A DNA stretch of 64,000 bases. It comes from Spirochaetales bacterium (GTDB taxonomy: Bacteria > Spirochaetota > Spirochaetia > Sphaerochaetales > Sphaerochaetaceae). The translations under genes were made by a program, and so were the position numbers. Under the pieces are notes generated by a model. The model made no database searches. It saw only the letters and a list, made by a program, of their open reading frames with translations, and was not told where the DNA came from. The stretch is taken from the NCBI GenBank assembly GCA_028722305.1, contig JAQYHB010000039.1, forward strand, positions 1 through 64,000. The letters are read 5' to 3'. Shown here one piece after another: positions 8,027-16,143 of the stretch. Numbering within the stretch: position 1 is the stretch's first letter; each line of letters begins with the position of its first letter.

Positions 8027-9043
8027 GTGAAAAACGAAGCGAATCCTCGTGTATATGGTATTGGCAATCCTTTGATGGACATCATCGTCAGCGCGAAGGA
8101 CCAGGAACTCATCCAGCTTGGAGTCAACAAGGGCACCATGACGCTGACGGACGCCCATCGTCACGAGCAACTGTTGGAATTCGCTTCCAAGAGAAATCCC
8201 TCGTATTCGGCCGGTGGCTCGTGTCCCAACACGATCGCGACCTTGGCAGCCATGGGAATCGACGCGACCTTGGCGGGAAAAATCGGCTTTGACCAGCAGG
8301 GAGACATATACTCCACTCTGATGGAGCAGAAACGCGTGCGCAACGAATTGGTCCGCAGCATCGACCAACATACCGGCGCAAGTGTCATCCTTGTCACGGA
8401 GGATTCCGAGCGAAGCATGAACACTTACCTTGGAGCCAATCGGCAATACTCCCAGGAAGACGTCAACGACGAATCAGTCATCCAAGCGGATTTCTTCCAT
8501 TTCACCGGCTACATGTGGGACACGGAAAGCCAGAAGCAAGCCATCAAGCACACTCTCTCCTTAGCGAAAAAATCACATACCGCGGTTTCGTTCGACATCG
8601 CCGATCCGATGGCCGTAGAACGGTATCATGACGATTTTATCGAACTGATCCGCTCCAACTGTGACATCGTTTATGCAAACAGGGAAGAAGCACACATTCT
8701 TTTCGGGAATGAGGATCCCGTGGAAAATTGCAAGCAACTGGGCAAACTTTGTCCCACCGCTATCGTCAAGAACGGGAAAAAAGGGTCCTACATCTGCCAT
8801 AACGGACAACTGCTGATTATTCCGGTCAAGGGATCCGTCCATCCTGTGGACACCACGGGAGCGGGCGACACGTATGCCTCCGGTTATCTGTATGGCCTCT
8901 GTACCCATCACTCGATTGCCGAAAGCGGCATGATCGCGTCGTTCCTCGCAGGAGAAATCATCAGTCAGTGGGGAGCGCAATTCTCCCCAGAGCGCGCCCG
9001 CTTTTTGAGACACATGCTGGAAACAGGTTCCTGGAGTCTCTAA
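8027..9043 (+). CDS. PfkB-family kinase, adenosine-kinase-like
   Basis: 338 residues. N-terminal 'VYGIGNPLMDIIV' and 'YSAGGSCPNTIATLAAMG' form the PfkB substrate-binding region. The C-terminal signature 'VDTTGAGDTYASGYLYG' (about 278-294) carries the anion hole and catalytic Asp. The 'NxxMD' and 'SAGGSxxNT' forms fit the adenosine kinase branch better than sugar kinases, though substrate cannot be fixed by sequence alone. The GTG start is supported by the position of 'GIGNPLMD' 11 residues in. There is no ribosome-binding site; the promoter position suggests leaderless translation. The gene diverges from murA with about 118 bp between starts. Confidence 0.8.
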   Translation: MKNEANPRVYGIGNPLMDIIVSAKDQELIQLGVNKGTMTLTDAHRHEQLLEFASKRNPSYSAGGSCPNTIATLAAMGIDATLAGKIGFDQQGDIYSTLMEQKRVRNELVRSIDQHTGASVILVTEDSERSMNTYLGANRQYSQEDVNDESVIQADFFHFTGYMWDTESQKQAIKHTLSLAKKSHTAVSFDIADPMAVERYHDDFIELIRSNCDIVYANREEAHILFGNEDPVENCKQLGKLCPTAIVKNGKKGSYICHNGQLLIIPVKGSVHPVDTTGAGDTYASGYLYGLCTHHSIAESGMIASFLAGEIISQWGAQFSPERARFLRHMLETGSWSL

Positions 9044-9051
9044 AATCGGAA

Positions 9052-9080
9052 TTGCGTCGCCACCCTATTCTCTTTATCAT
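9052..9080 (+). promoter_or_regulatory. Promoter of DUF362 gene (leaderless)
   Basis: -35 TTGCGT (9052-9057), 17-bp spacer, -10 TATCAT (9075-9080), then exactly 6 nt to the ATG at 9087. The G-run touches the start codon and is too close to act as a Shine-Dalgarno site. Confidence 0.5.
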
Positions 9081-9086
9081 GGGGGC

Positions 9087-10181
9087 ATGCAGAAACCAGA
9101 AGATATCATCATCACTTACGGTATCGATCCAAGCTCGATGACCCGCAAGCTCATTGAAGCTGCCGAGTTGGACAAGCTCATCGGGAATCCCGACGCGAAC
9201 ATCGTGTTGAAACCGAACCTTGTCGTGGGTGTCACCCCAGAGGGAGGAGCCACGACCCACCCGGAGATTGCCGTCGCCATTATCAAGTACCTCCAAGAGA
9301 AAGGCTTCTCCCACATCACCATAGAGGAAGGATCCTGGGTCGGGGATAACACGGATCGAGGATTCCGCGCCAACGGGTATTATGATATCGGCCGCAAGTA
9401 CCATGTCGATATCGTCGATGGGCAAAAAGACCAGTACGAGACGATTGTCAGCGAGGGAATCTCCATGCAGATCTGCAAGACCGTCATGGACTGCGACTTT
9501 CTGATTTCCCTTCCCGTGCTGAAAGGCCATTGCCAGACTCTGATGACCTGCGCCCTCAAGAACATGAAAGGAGTCCTTTCCAATAAAACCAAACGAAGTT
9601 TCCACGCTCTCGGCCTGATGAAGCCGATTGCCGCGCTCAACGCCTACCGCCACGCCGATTTTGTCGTGGTCGATTCGTTGAACGGGGATATGGACTTCGA
9701 GGAGGGCGGCAACCCTGTCCAAACTAATCGCATGTTCACCGCCCGCGACAGCGTCCTCTGCGACGCCTTCGGAGCTAGCCTGATGGGCTTCAAGCTCAAG
9801 GACGTCGAGTACATCGGACTTGCCGAGGAGTACGGGGTTGGCAGCGCCGATCTCTCCAAGGCCAATATCATCGAGCTCAACAAGCCACAAAGCGTCATCG
9901 ACATCCATCCGACCGGCTATGCCCGAGACCTCGCCCGCAACACCCTTCCCAAAGACGCCTGCTCGGCCTGCTTCGGGAACCTGATCCACGCCCTGAAGCG
10001 CCTGGACGAAAATGGCGGACTTGATTCGCTTCCCCAACAAATCTGCATCGGCCAAGGATATCAAAAGGTGGAAGACCCTTCGCTGATCGGAGTCGGCAAT
10101 TGCACGCGTCATCTTGGCAGCAGCCTGAAAGGGTGTCCTCCAAGTGCGAGCGAGATGCTTACATACCTTGAGAATCTCTAA
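9087..10181 (+). CDS. DUF362 domain-containing protein
   Basis: 364 residues matching the DUF362 family: 'IVLKPNLVVGVTPEGGATTH' near the N-terminus, 'ITIEEGSWVGDNTDRGF', a central 'DFLISLPVLKGHCQTLMTCA' with 'LKNMKGVL', and 'VVDSLNGDMDFEEGGNPVQT'. Some DUF362 proteins carry a ferredoxin domain; this one does not, but two Cys pairs near the end ('DACSACFGN', and Cys in 'GNCTRHLG' and 'KGCPPS') could bind metal. The biochemical role is not established for the family. It is transcribed with the kinase gene or from its own promoter 43 bp downstream of it. A strong hairpin follows. Confidence 0.8.
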   Translation: MQKPEDIIITYGIDPSSMTRKLIEAAELDKLIGNPDANIVLKPNLVVGVTPEGGATTHPEIAVAIIKYLQEKGFSHITIEEGSWVGDNTDRGFRANGYYDIGRKYHVDIVDGQKDQYETIVSEGISMQICKTVMDCDFLISLPVLKGHCQTLMTCALKNMKGVLSNKTKRSFHALGLMKPIAALNAYRHADFVVVDSLNGDMDFEEGGNPVQTNRMFTARDSVLCDAFGASLMGFKLKDVEYIGLAEEYGVGSADLSKANIIELNKPQSVIDIHPTGYARDLARNTLPKDACSACFGNLIHALKRLDENGGLDSLPQQICIGQGYQKVEDPSLIGVGNCTRHLGSSLKGCPPSASEMLTYLENL

Positions 10182-10205
10182 AAAAGGAGCGCACCTAAAG
10201 GAAAA

Positions 10206-10224
10206 GGGACCGGAAACCGGTCCC
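10206..10224 (+). terminator. Bidirectional terminator hairpin
   Basis: GGGACCGG (10206-10213) pairs with CCGGTCCC (10217-10224) over an AAA loop. It sits between the converging DUF362 gene and the small minus-strand ORF. On the minus strand it is followed by TTTTCCTTTAGG. Confidence 0.7.
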
Positions 10225-10246
10225 CTTGCACTGCAAGCAACTCCCC

Positions 10247-10351
10247 CTAATTGCCATTCGTCAGGTCGGAGAACGCTCTCGCCACTTCCTCGAACAGACG
10301 ACGAAGGAAAGACTTGTGCTGAGCAGTTGAAGAAGTTTCTTTCTGTTTCAT
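10247..10351 (-). CDS. Small protein, 34 aa, unknown function
   Basis: A 34-codon ORF with a near-perfect ribosome-binding site (AAGGAGGG, 8 nt before ATG). The product starts 'MKQKETSSTAQHKSFLRRLF' and ends 'EEVARAFSDLTNGN'. It is predicted as a basic N-terminus followed by a short amphipathic helix (FLRRLFEEVARAFSDL). A bidirectional terminator lies 23 bp past its stop codon, and about 290 bp of AT-rich DNA lie upstream. Having its own RBS and terminator argues that it is real. No homologue is recognised. Confidence 0.55.
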   Translation of the reverse strand: MKQKETSSTAQHKSFLRRLFEEVARAFSDLTNGN

Positions 10352-10639
10352 GACAGTATCCCTCCTTGTGACGGTACAAAAAACCTATCATGTATTTTTT
10401 AAATATGCAATATCAAATGTGTTACAAATTTATATAACTTATATACAAACTTAGCATATGTTTAGTAGTTTAAGTTTCTGAAATTTTTTCTCAACTTTTT
10501 TTCCTCAAATGAATTATCTGATTACAAATGCAATAATGTCATGACAACAAAATTTAGTGAACTTTTTTTATTTCTCTTTCCTAACTTTTAGACACTTAAC
10601 GCGTTTTGTCCAGTTATTTGTTTGCCAGCAAGGGGTTAC
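10352..10639. other. AT-rich intergenic region between small ORF and metK
   Basis: No gene is visible on either strand. The DNA is strongly AT-rich with A/T runs, and presumably holds the minus-strand promoter of the 34-codon ORF. On the plus strand it ends at the metK promoter. Confidence 0.6.
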
Positions 10640-10668
10640 TTGCACCTTTACACGAGAGCGTGTACTAT
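10640..10668 (+). promoter_or_regulatory. metK promoter
   Basis: -35 TTGCAC (10640-10645), 17-bp spacer, -10 TACTAT (10663-10668). Predicted transcription starts near 10675, immediately before the riboswitch aptamer. A hairpin (TACACG-AGAG-CGTGTA, 10649-10664) overlaps the spacer and could be a DNA-level site. Confidence 0.6.
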
Positions 10669-10675
10669 ATCCGGT

Positions 10676-10736
10676 GCGACGCTGATTTGCCTCCCGGCTT
10701 GCGGGCGTCAATAAACAAGATGGCTAAAAGGGGAGA
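10676..10736 (+). ncRNA. SAM-II-type riboswitch controlling metK
   Basis: The sequence matches the SAM-II pattern. P1 is GACGC (10678-10682) pairing with GCGTC (10705-10709). The conserved CTGATTT (10682-10688) opens the loop, and ATAAA (10711-10715) and GCTAAAAGGGG (10723-10733) follow. The loop CTCCC (10691-10695) can pair with GGGAG (10731-10735) to form the H-type pseudoknot. The crystallised SAM-II RNA has the same order of elements (CGCUGAUUU, GCAAGCG, AUAAA, GCUAAAAAGGG). The aptamer begins at the predicted transcription start. Unusually, its 3' purine tail is about 50 nt before the metK start, which has its own AGGAAGGG, so sequestration of the ribosome site must be indirect or use another fold. 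Confidence 0.82.
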
Positions 10737-10782
10737 ACTGGTTCTGTATCTTCTATCCTCTTCTGCCTAAAGGAAGGGTTTC

Positions 10783-11931
10783 ATGCTTACAAAGGGACTT
10801 CATATCTTCACTTCCGAGTCGGTAAGCGAAGGACATCCCGACAAGGTTTGCGACCAGATTGCCGACGCGATTCTGGACGCGTGTCTCAAAGTCGACAAGA
10901 ATTCTCATGTCGCGTGCGAGGTCTTCGCTACAACCAATACGGTAGTCGTTGGTGGAGAAATCACGACAAAAGCGGTTCTTGACGTTGACTCCATTGTCCG
11001 TGGAGTTGTCGCCGGCATCGGCTATACCGAACCGCTGTGCGGTTTTGACGCCGCCAGCCTCACCATCATCAATCTGATCAAGAAACAGAGTCCGGACATC
11101 GCGCTCGGTGTCAACGCCGCTACCAGCAAGAGCGGGAAACAGGGCGCAGGAGACCAGGGAATGATGTTCGGATTCGCCTGTGATGAGACTCCCGAGTACA
11201 TGCCCGCTCCGGTAATGTACTCCCACGCGTTGCTCCGAAAAGCTACCGAGCTACGTAAAACAGGAAAGGCTCCGTTTCTTAGACCCGACTCGAAGAGCCA
11301 AGTTTCCGTCATCTACAAAGATGGCAGGCCCATCGCCATCGACAGTGTCGTCATCAGCCACCAGCATAAGCCAGAGGCTACCGAAGAGCAGATTCACGAC
11401 TTCTTGATGAACAAGGTGATCAAGCCTGTGCTTGAGCCAACTGGTATGCTGACCAAGGACACCAAGTACTACATCAACCCGACCGGTCGCTTTGTCATCG
11501 GAGGTCCCGCCGGCGATACTGGTGTGACTGGCAGGAAAATCATTGTGGATACCTATGGAGGCATGGGCCGTCATGGCGGCGGTGCTTTTAGTGGCAAGGA
11601 TCCATCGAAGGTAGACCGCAGTGCCGCCTACATGGCCCGCTACGTCGCCAAGAACCTGGTGGCCAACAAGCTCTGCTCAAAGTGCGAAATCCAGTTCAGC
11701 TATGCCATCGGCGTCCCCGACCCAATCTCCGTCTTCGTCGATTCCTTCGGCACCGGCGTGGTCAGCGACCAGGAGCTCGAGGATATCGTCCGGAAGAACT
11801 TCGACCTGACCCCTGGCGGAATCATCCAGGAACTTGACCTGCTGAGACCAATCTATCAGTCAAGCGACAACTATGGCCACTTCGGCAGGACCGACGTCCC
11901 CTGGGAGAGGATCATCACCCTGAAGAAATAA
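10783..11931 (+). CDS. metK: S-adenosylmethionine synthetase
   Basis: 382 residues, standard length. It makes S-adenosylmethionine from methionine and ATP. Signatures include '[20 protein letters not shown]' at the N-terminus, '[20 protein letters not shown]', and the P-loop-like '[20 protein letters not shown]'. The ATG at 10783 has AGGAAGGG 5 nt upstream. A SAM-II-type aptamer occupies the 5' leader, giving feedback control by the product. The gene stands alone between its promoter and a terminator shared with the converging TRAP operon. Confidence 0.97.
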   Translation: MLTKGLHIFTSESVSEGHPDKVCDQIADAILDACLKVDKNSHVACEVFATTNTVVVGGEITTKAVLDVDSIVRGVVAGIGYTEPLCGFDAASLTIINLIKKQSPDIALGVNAATSKSGKQGAGDQGMMFGFACDETPEYMPAPVMYSHALLRKATELRKTGKAPFLRPDSKSQVSVIYKDGRPIAIDSVVISHQHKPEATEEQIHDFLMNKVIKPVLEPTGMLTKDTKYYINPTGRFVIGGPAGDTGVTGRKIIVDTYGGMGRHGGGAFSGKDPSKVDRSAAYMARYVAKNLVANKLCSKCEIQFSYAIGVPDPISVFVDSFGTGVVSDQELEDIVRKNFDLTPGGIIQELDLLRPIYQSSDNYGHFGRTDVPWERIITLKK

Positions 11932-11963
11932 CACTTCCTCCAGAAAGACCGAACAAGGGCTGC

Positions 11964-11981
11964 GACCAAGGAACTTTGGTC
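11964..11981 (+). terminator. Terminator between metK and dctM
   Basis: GACCAA (11964-11969) pairs with TTGGTC (11976-11981), followed by ACAGTCCTTTCTTTAT. It lies 33 bp after the metK stop and 45 bp before the converging dctM stop. Confidence 0.55.
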
Positions 11982-12026
11982 ACAGTCCTTTCTTTATGTT
12001 CGCCACCGATAAGGGCAACAGGCATC

Positions 12027-13343
12027 TTACAGATGGAAGGGAACGTATCCGGCAAGCTTCATCGGCAGGATCAGTGAAATCGCCGGTATATAGGATACCA
12101 TCAGCAGAGCGACAATCATGCAGAGATAGAACGGCAAGGTTGCTTTCACTACCTTCTCGATCGGGGTTTTCCCGACGGCGGAGCCGATGAAGAGCACTGC
12201 GCCAACCGGAGGAGTCAGCAGGCCGATACCGCAGTTGAGCACCATCATGATTCCGAATTGGATCGGGTCGAGGCCACAAACGTTCATGGCGACTGGAAGC
12301 AGGATTGGAGTGGCAATCAGAATGATTGGCGCCATATCCATGATGCAGCCAAGCAACAGCAGGATGATGTTGAGCAACATGATGACCACATATTTGTTGG
12401 TCGAAACGGAGGTAATCGCCTTCGCCGCCAGATCGGGAATGTGGAGCATCGTGAGGCAGTTCCCGAATACCGCGCTGGTCGCGATAAGGATCAGCACGAT
12501 GGAGAGGGTGCTCACGCAGTTGTCCAGTACCTTCCAGACCCCTTTCCAATCCAAACCCTTATAGATGAAGACCGAGACAATCAGCGAATAGATGACCGCG
12601 ATTGCAGCGGATTCAGTGGCCGTGAAGAAACCGGCGACGACTCCAATCACGACGATGATGACGGCAGCGAGAGCCCAGAAAGAGCGGAGAAACTGCTTGA
12701 AGAACGTCTTCAAGTTGAAGGGCTCTCCCTTCGGATACGAACGTTTCACCGAGATGATGTAGGCGCCGACCATCAGGGAAATGGCAAGCACGGCGCCGGG
12801 CAGATAGCCGGCAAGGAACAAGCTGCCGACCGAGACGCCTCCGGCGGTCGTCGCGTAGATGACCATGTTGTGGCTCGGAGGAACAAGCAGACCCTCGCAG
12901 GAACTGGTGATCGTGACCGCGGTGGAGAAGTCTGCGTCGTATCCCTGGTCCACCATCATCGGAATCAGAATCGAACCGAGCGAAGCCGTGTCTGCGGAAG
13001 CGGAACCGGAAATGCCGCCGAAGAAGTAGGAGGCGACGATGTTGACCATGGCAAGACCTCCCCTCATCCATCCGACGCAGGAATCGGAAAGGTCGATCAA
13101 TTTCTCGCTGATGCCTCCGGTCCCCATCAGCACGCCCATCGTGATGAAGAAGGGGACCGCCATCAAGCTGAAGGAGCTGATTCCCTTGACCATAAGACGA
13201 CACACGTCATTCAGGTTCGCACCTAGGTTAAGCATGCAAAGCACGGAGGAAATCCCGACAGCATACGCGATGGGAAAACGCAGGAAGACCATCGCGAAGA
13301 ATGATCCCAGCAGTATGATGATCGCAAGCGTATTGACTGGCAT
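12027..13343 (-). CDS. dctM: TRAP transporter large permease subunit DctM
   Basis: About 438 residues, strongly hydrophobic with some 12 membrane segments, the usual DctM size. Typical motifs include 'FFGGISGSASADTASLGSIL' and 'SSCEGLLVPPSHNMVIYATT'. It forms the sodium-driven channel subunit of a tripartite ATP-independent periplasmic importer. The ATG at 13343 is preferred over the GTG at 13352 because GAGAGG stands 8 nt upstream; it then begins 'MPVNTLAIIILLGSFFAMVF' directly after dctQ. It is the last gene of the kinase-regulator-dctPQM operon. The substrate is likely a carboxylate or sugar acid but is not predictable here. Confidence 0.92.
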   Translation of the reverse strand: MPVNTLAIIILLGSFFAMVFLRFPIAYAVGISSVLCMLNLGANLNDVCRLMVKGISSFSLMAVPFFITMGVLMGTGGISEKLIDLSDSCVGWMRGGLAMVNIVASYFFGGISGSASADTASLGSILIPMMVDQGYDADFSTAVTITSSCEGLLVPPSHNMVIYATTAGGVSVGSLFLAGYLPGAVLAISLMVGAYIISVKRSYPKGEPFNLKTFFKQFLRSFWALAAVIIVVIGVVAGFFTATESAAIAVIYSLIVSVFIYKGLDWKGVWKVLDNCVSTLSIVLILIATSAVFGNCLTMLHIPDLAAKAITSVSTNKYVVIMLLNIILLLLGCIMDMAPIILIATPILLPVAMNVCGLDPIQFGIMMVLNCGIGLLTPPVGAVLFIGSAVGKTPIEKVVKATLPFYLCMIVALLMVSYIPAISLILPMKLAGYVPFHL

Positions 13344-13344
13344 G

Positions 13345-13890
13345 TCACGCACCTCTCTTCGCGGTTTTCAGTTCGTACAACCGCTTGATATGGTTGAAGA
13401 TCGTCTCCAACTCAAAAATGATCATCGCCAGTCCCGCAAGGGGTACCGGGAAATACATCCAGAAGCGGGAAAGCCACGGCATGGAGACATAGAATCCGCG
13501 CCCTCCGAGCGTGGTCGCATAGCGCCAGCCGACAAACAGCATGACAAAGCCTAGGGCAATCACGCCGATATCGGCAATCAAGTCGAGAATCGCGATGGCC
13601 AGCGGGGAAAGGTTACGGTCGAACGCGGTCATGCGGATGTGGGCATTCTGTCTGATTGCGAGCGCTGCCGAGAGGACGGCCATGTAGGACATGCAAGTCA
13701 GTACGACTTCCTCGGACCAGGCGGGATCGGTCAGGAATGGAACATACTTGTTGAACAAACGCCCCGCTACCGCATACGAGGTGATCAGGATATCGGCAAT
13801 CAGGAGCAATTTGCATATAACGAGCACCACTTTGTAGGTAACATCATAGAAGGGTTTCGCCTTTTCCAGAGTGGTAAAGAATTTCGGCAT
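13345..13890 (-). CDS. dctQ: TRAP transporter small permease subunit DctQ
   Basis: 181 residues with four predicted membrane helices, as in DctQ proteins ('VVLICKLLLIADILITSYAV', 'WSEEVVLTCMSYMAVLSAAL', 'ILDLIADIGVIALGFVMLFV', and a last helix near 'LAGLAMIIFELETIF'). The WSEE-VV segment is typical of DctQ. The start at 13890 is chosen for GGAGGATGAT just upstream. It lies between dctP and dctM and would dock the membrane complex with the binding protein. Confidence 0.88.
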   Translation of the reverse strand: MPKFFTTLEKAKPFYDVTYKVVLVICKLLLIADILITSYAVAGRLFNKYVPFLTDPAWSEEVVLTCMSYMAVLSAALAIRQNAHIRMTAFDRNLSPLAIAILDLIADIGVIALGFVMLFVGWRYATTLGGRGFYVSMPWLSRFWMYFPVPLAGLAMIIFELETIFNHIKRLYELKTAKRGA

Positions 13891-13983
13891 ATCATCCTCC
13901 AAAACCGGCATGGAATCCATGCCGTCAGGATACAGACAGAGACGAAGGGAGATGGCATGGGCCACCTCCCCTCATAGCGAAGG

Positions 13984-15021
13984 TTACTTCAGGTTCTTGA
14001 TCTTCTGATACAAGGCTGCCTGGTCCTTGGTGTTCTCCTGAATGACGGAAGCGCAAGCCTTCTCCCACGGAGTCTTGTCGGAGACCTCGACAATCGTCAC
14101 ACCGCCCGCCTTCAGCTCGTCAAGCACCTTGTTCTCGGCGCTCTCGCTGATTTCAGCGTTGTAGGCCTGGGCCTTCTTTCCCGCTTCCAACAACGCCTGT
14201 TGCTGGGCAGCGGTCAGCTTTTTCCAAGCGTTGTCGCAGATGACGACCTGAATGGCGCCAAGCGTGTGCCCATCAAGAATCATGCAGGGAGCGACTTCGG
14301 GGAAAGCGTTGGACTTGTAGTTGGCAATCGGCTGCTCGGCACCGTCGACCACACCTGTCTGCAGAGCGGAATACAGCTCGCCGAAGGAAACGACAGTCGG
14401 AGAAGCGCCAAGTCCCTTGACCATTCCGTTCATGACCGGGTCGTTGGACACGCGAAGCTTCATTCCCTTCAGGTCGTTGATACCGGAAATCTTCTTGACG
14501 GTGAAGAAATGGCGGAAACCCTCCTCGCCATAGAAGATACCCCGCAACGGCAGACCCAGTTCCTGGGGCTCGTTGAGGAATTCGGGAGCAAGCTCGCTGT
14601 TGGCGAAAGCCCAGAAGTGCTTGCGGTTGGAGAAAGTGAACGGAATGGAGAGCAACTTGGACTTCTTCGCGCCATAACTGGTCAAAGCGAAGGCGGAAAT
14701 ACGGCTCATGTCTATGGTGGTACCTCCGCCAACCATGGAATCGAGGACATCGTTCTCACTGCCAAGGACACCGGAGGCCTGAATGTCGATGGTGATGGAA
14801 CCACCGGAAAGGGACTCGACCTGCTCCTTGAAGTAGGAAGCTGTCTTCCCGACAATCGTGTCGAGCGGGTTGACCTCCGCGTAGACGAGGGTCACGTGCG
14901 GGTCTTTGGTCACGTCACCAGTTCCAGCCTTTGCTGCGGGAGCGTTGGTTTCCTGCGTTCCACCAGCGAACAAAGGAAGGGACAGCGCGAGCGCCAATAC
15001 AGAAAGAATACGTTTTTTCAT
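13984..15021 (-). CDS. dctP: TRAP transporter substrate-binding protein DctP
   Basis: 345 residues. The start at 15021 has AAGGAGGAAAAGC upstream and gives a clear signal peptide, 'MKKRILSVLALALSLPLFAG', followed by GTQE. There is no lipobox Cys, so it is likely a soluble periplasmic protein. Body motifs fit DctP: 'VGGGTTIDMSRISAFALTSY', 'ISGINDLKGMKLRVSNDPVM', 'GELYSALQTGVVDGAEQPIA'; the Arg in 'LRVSN' normally binds the substrate carboxylate. It feeds the DctQM permease encoded downstream. Confidence 0.92.
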   Translation of the reverse strand: MKKRILSVLALALSLPLFAGGTQETNAPAAKAGTGDVTKDPHVTLVYAEVNPLDTIVGKTASYFKEQVESLSGGSITIDIQASGVLGSENDVLDSMVGGGTTIDMSRISAFALTSYGAKKSKLLSIPFTFSNRKHFWAFANSELAPEFLNEPQELGLPLRGIFYGEEGFRHFFTVKKISGINDLKGMKLRVSNDPVMNGMVKGLGASPTVVSFGELYSALQTGVVDGAEQPIANYKSNAFPEVAPCMILDGHTLGAIQVVICDNAWKKLTAAQQQALLEAGKKAQAYNAEISESAENKVLDELKAGGVTIVEVSDKTPWEKACASVIQENTKDQAALYQKIKNLK

Positions 15022-15147
15022 GCTTTTCCTCCTTACGAAAAGGGTCGTCCAATTCCGACCAAGCAATTGCACTATAGAAGGAAACAAGCTGAAATCACGG
15101 AAATACAAAAGATAGTACAATACATCCAAAAAGAGTGAAAATGTTGC

Positions 15148-16143
15148 TTATTGGCTCTGGATTTGTCTGATGATTTCGGCATCCTCTCCGGCAAACTGGT
15201 CGTAGATGCCCCGCATCGCCTCTCTCCACCGGGCGATTTCCGCCTGTTCCGGATAGGTAATAGTACAGCCGGATGCCTTGAGTTTCTCCTCGCACTCCAG
15301 TTCCGCCTTTCGCCAAAGTTCACGCTCATACAGGCTCGCCTCTTTCGCGCACTGCATGACCACCCCCACGAAGGAAGGTTCCACCATGGCGATCTTCCCT
15401 TTCGCCGCGAAGCTCATCAGCACCACCTCGGGAAGACGGAAGTGCTCGTCGAGGAACAGGTAGGGAGCAGCCTCATAGTGTCCGGTGAACTGATAACTGG
15501 GAATGTTGTTTTCCGCACCATCGATCTTGTGGGTCTGGAGCGCCGAATAGACTGAGCCGTAGGGAATCTGGACTGAACGGGCGCCAAGCAGACGAATCAT
15601 CTCGCTCATCAAATCGCTCTCCTGCACCCGAATCACCTTCCCTTGCAGGTCTTCCAGACGGTTGACTGGCTCGATGGTGTAGAAGCTCCTCGCTCCAGCA
15701 TCGAACCAACAAAGTCCTACTGCTCCATATCTCTGCATGCTTGCAAGGAATGCTTCCCCAATCGGGCCATCAAGCACCCGCCACATATGGGCCGAGTCCC
15801 TGTACAGATAAGGAAGCTGGAGCACTTTTGTCTGAGGCTGGAACTTGCTGAACGTTCCAAGCGAGAACCGGGAAAAGTCGACGCCGCCATAGGCAACCTG
15901 GTCCAACACCTCAAGTTCCTCTCCAAGTTCTCCCCCTCCGAACACGCGGATCTGGATCTTGCCTTCCGTCCTGTCGCTGACCAAGGCGGAGAAGTAGCGT
16001 GCCGCGGTGGTAGTCGGATAATCGATCGGCTGGTTGTCCGCATAGCGGAGGATCAATAAGGGCTTTTCTTCCTTTGCTAGAGAACGGGAACACCCAACGA
16101 GCAGAAAAAGCAGAAGCCCTGACAGGAAGGCCAACCGTCTCAT
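15148..16143 (-). CDS. DctP-like solute-binding lipoprotein, possible sensor partner
   Basis: 331 residues. The start at 16143 overlaps the regulator gene stop by 4 bp. The signal peptide ends in a lipobox 'LLFLLVGC' with Cys18, so it is membrane anchored. The body is a second DctP-family protein ('GELGEELEVLDQVAYGGVDF', 'LEDLQGKVIRVQESDLMSEM', 'GSVYSALQTHKIDGAENNIP'), with the ligand Arg in 'VIRVQES'. It is coded with the histidine kinase and regulator, not next to the permease genes. I infer it may present ligand to the kinase or act as an alternative binding protein. Confidence 0.82.
   Translation of the reverse strand: MRRLAFLSGLLLFLLVGCSRSLAKEEKPLLILRYADNQPIDYPTTTAARYFSALVSDRTEGKIQIRVFGGGELGEELEVLDQVAYGGVDFSRFSLGTFSKFQPQTKVLQLPYLYRDSAHMWRVLDGPIGEAFLASMQRYGAVGLCWFDAGARSFYTIEPVNRLEDLQGKVIRVQESDLMSEMIRLLGARSVQIPYGSVYSALQTHKIDGAENNIPSYQFTGHYEAAPYLFLDEHFRLPEVVLMSFAAKGKIAMVEPSFVGVVMQCAKEASLYERELWRKAELECEEKLKASGCTITYPEQAEIARWREAMRGIYDQFAGEDAEIIRQIQSQ

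Noticed and set aside
7909-8139. N-terminal extension of murA (77 codons)
   Set aside because: It overlaps the divergent kinase gene, and the family N-terminus starts at 7908 with a good ribosome site.
8961-10391. Minus-strand ORF (476 codons) opposite the DUF362 gene
   Set aside because: Antisense shadow; it also overlaps the real 34-codon ORF in another frame.
10600-10782. SAM-I, SAM-IV or SMK-box riboswitch
   Set aside because: The long four-way-junction pattern of SAM-I/IV and the SMK pattern are absent; SAM-II motifs fit in order.
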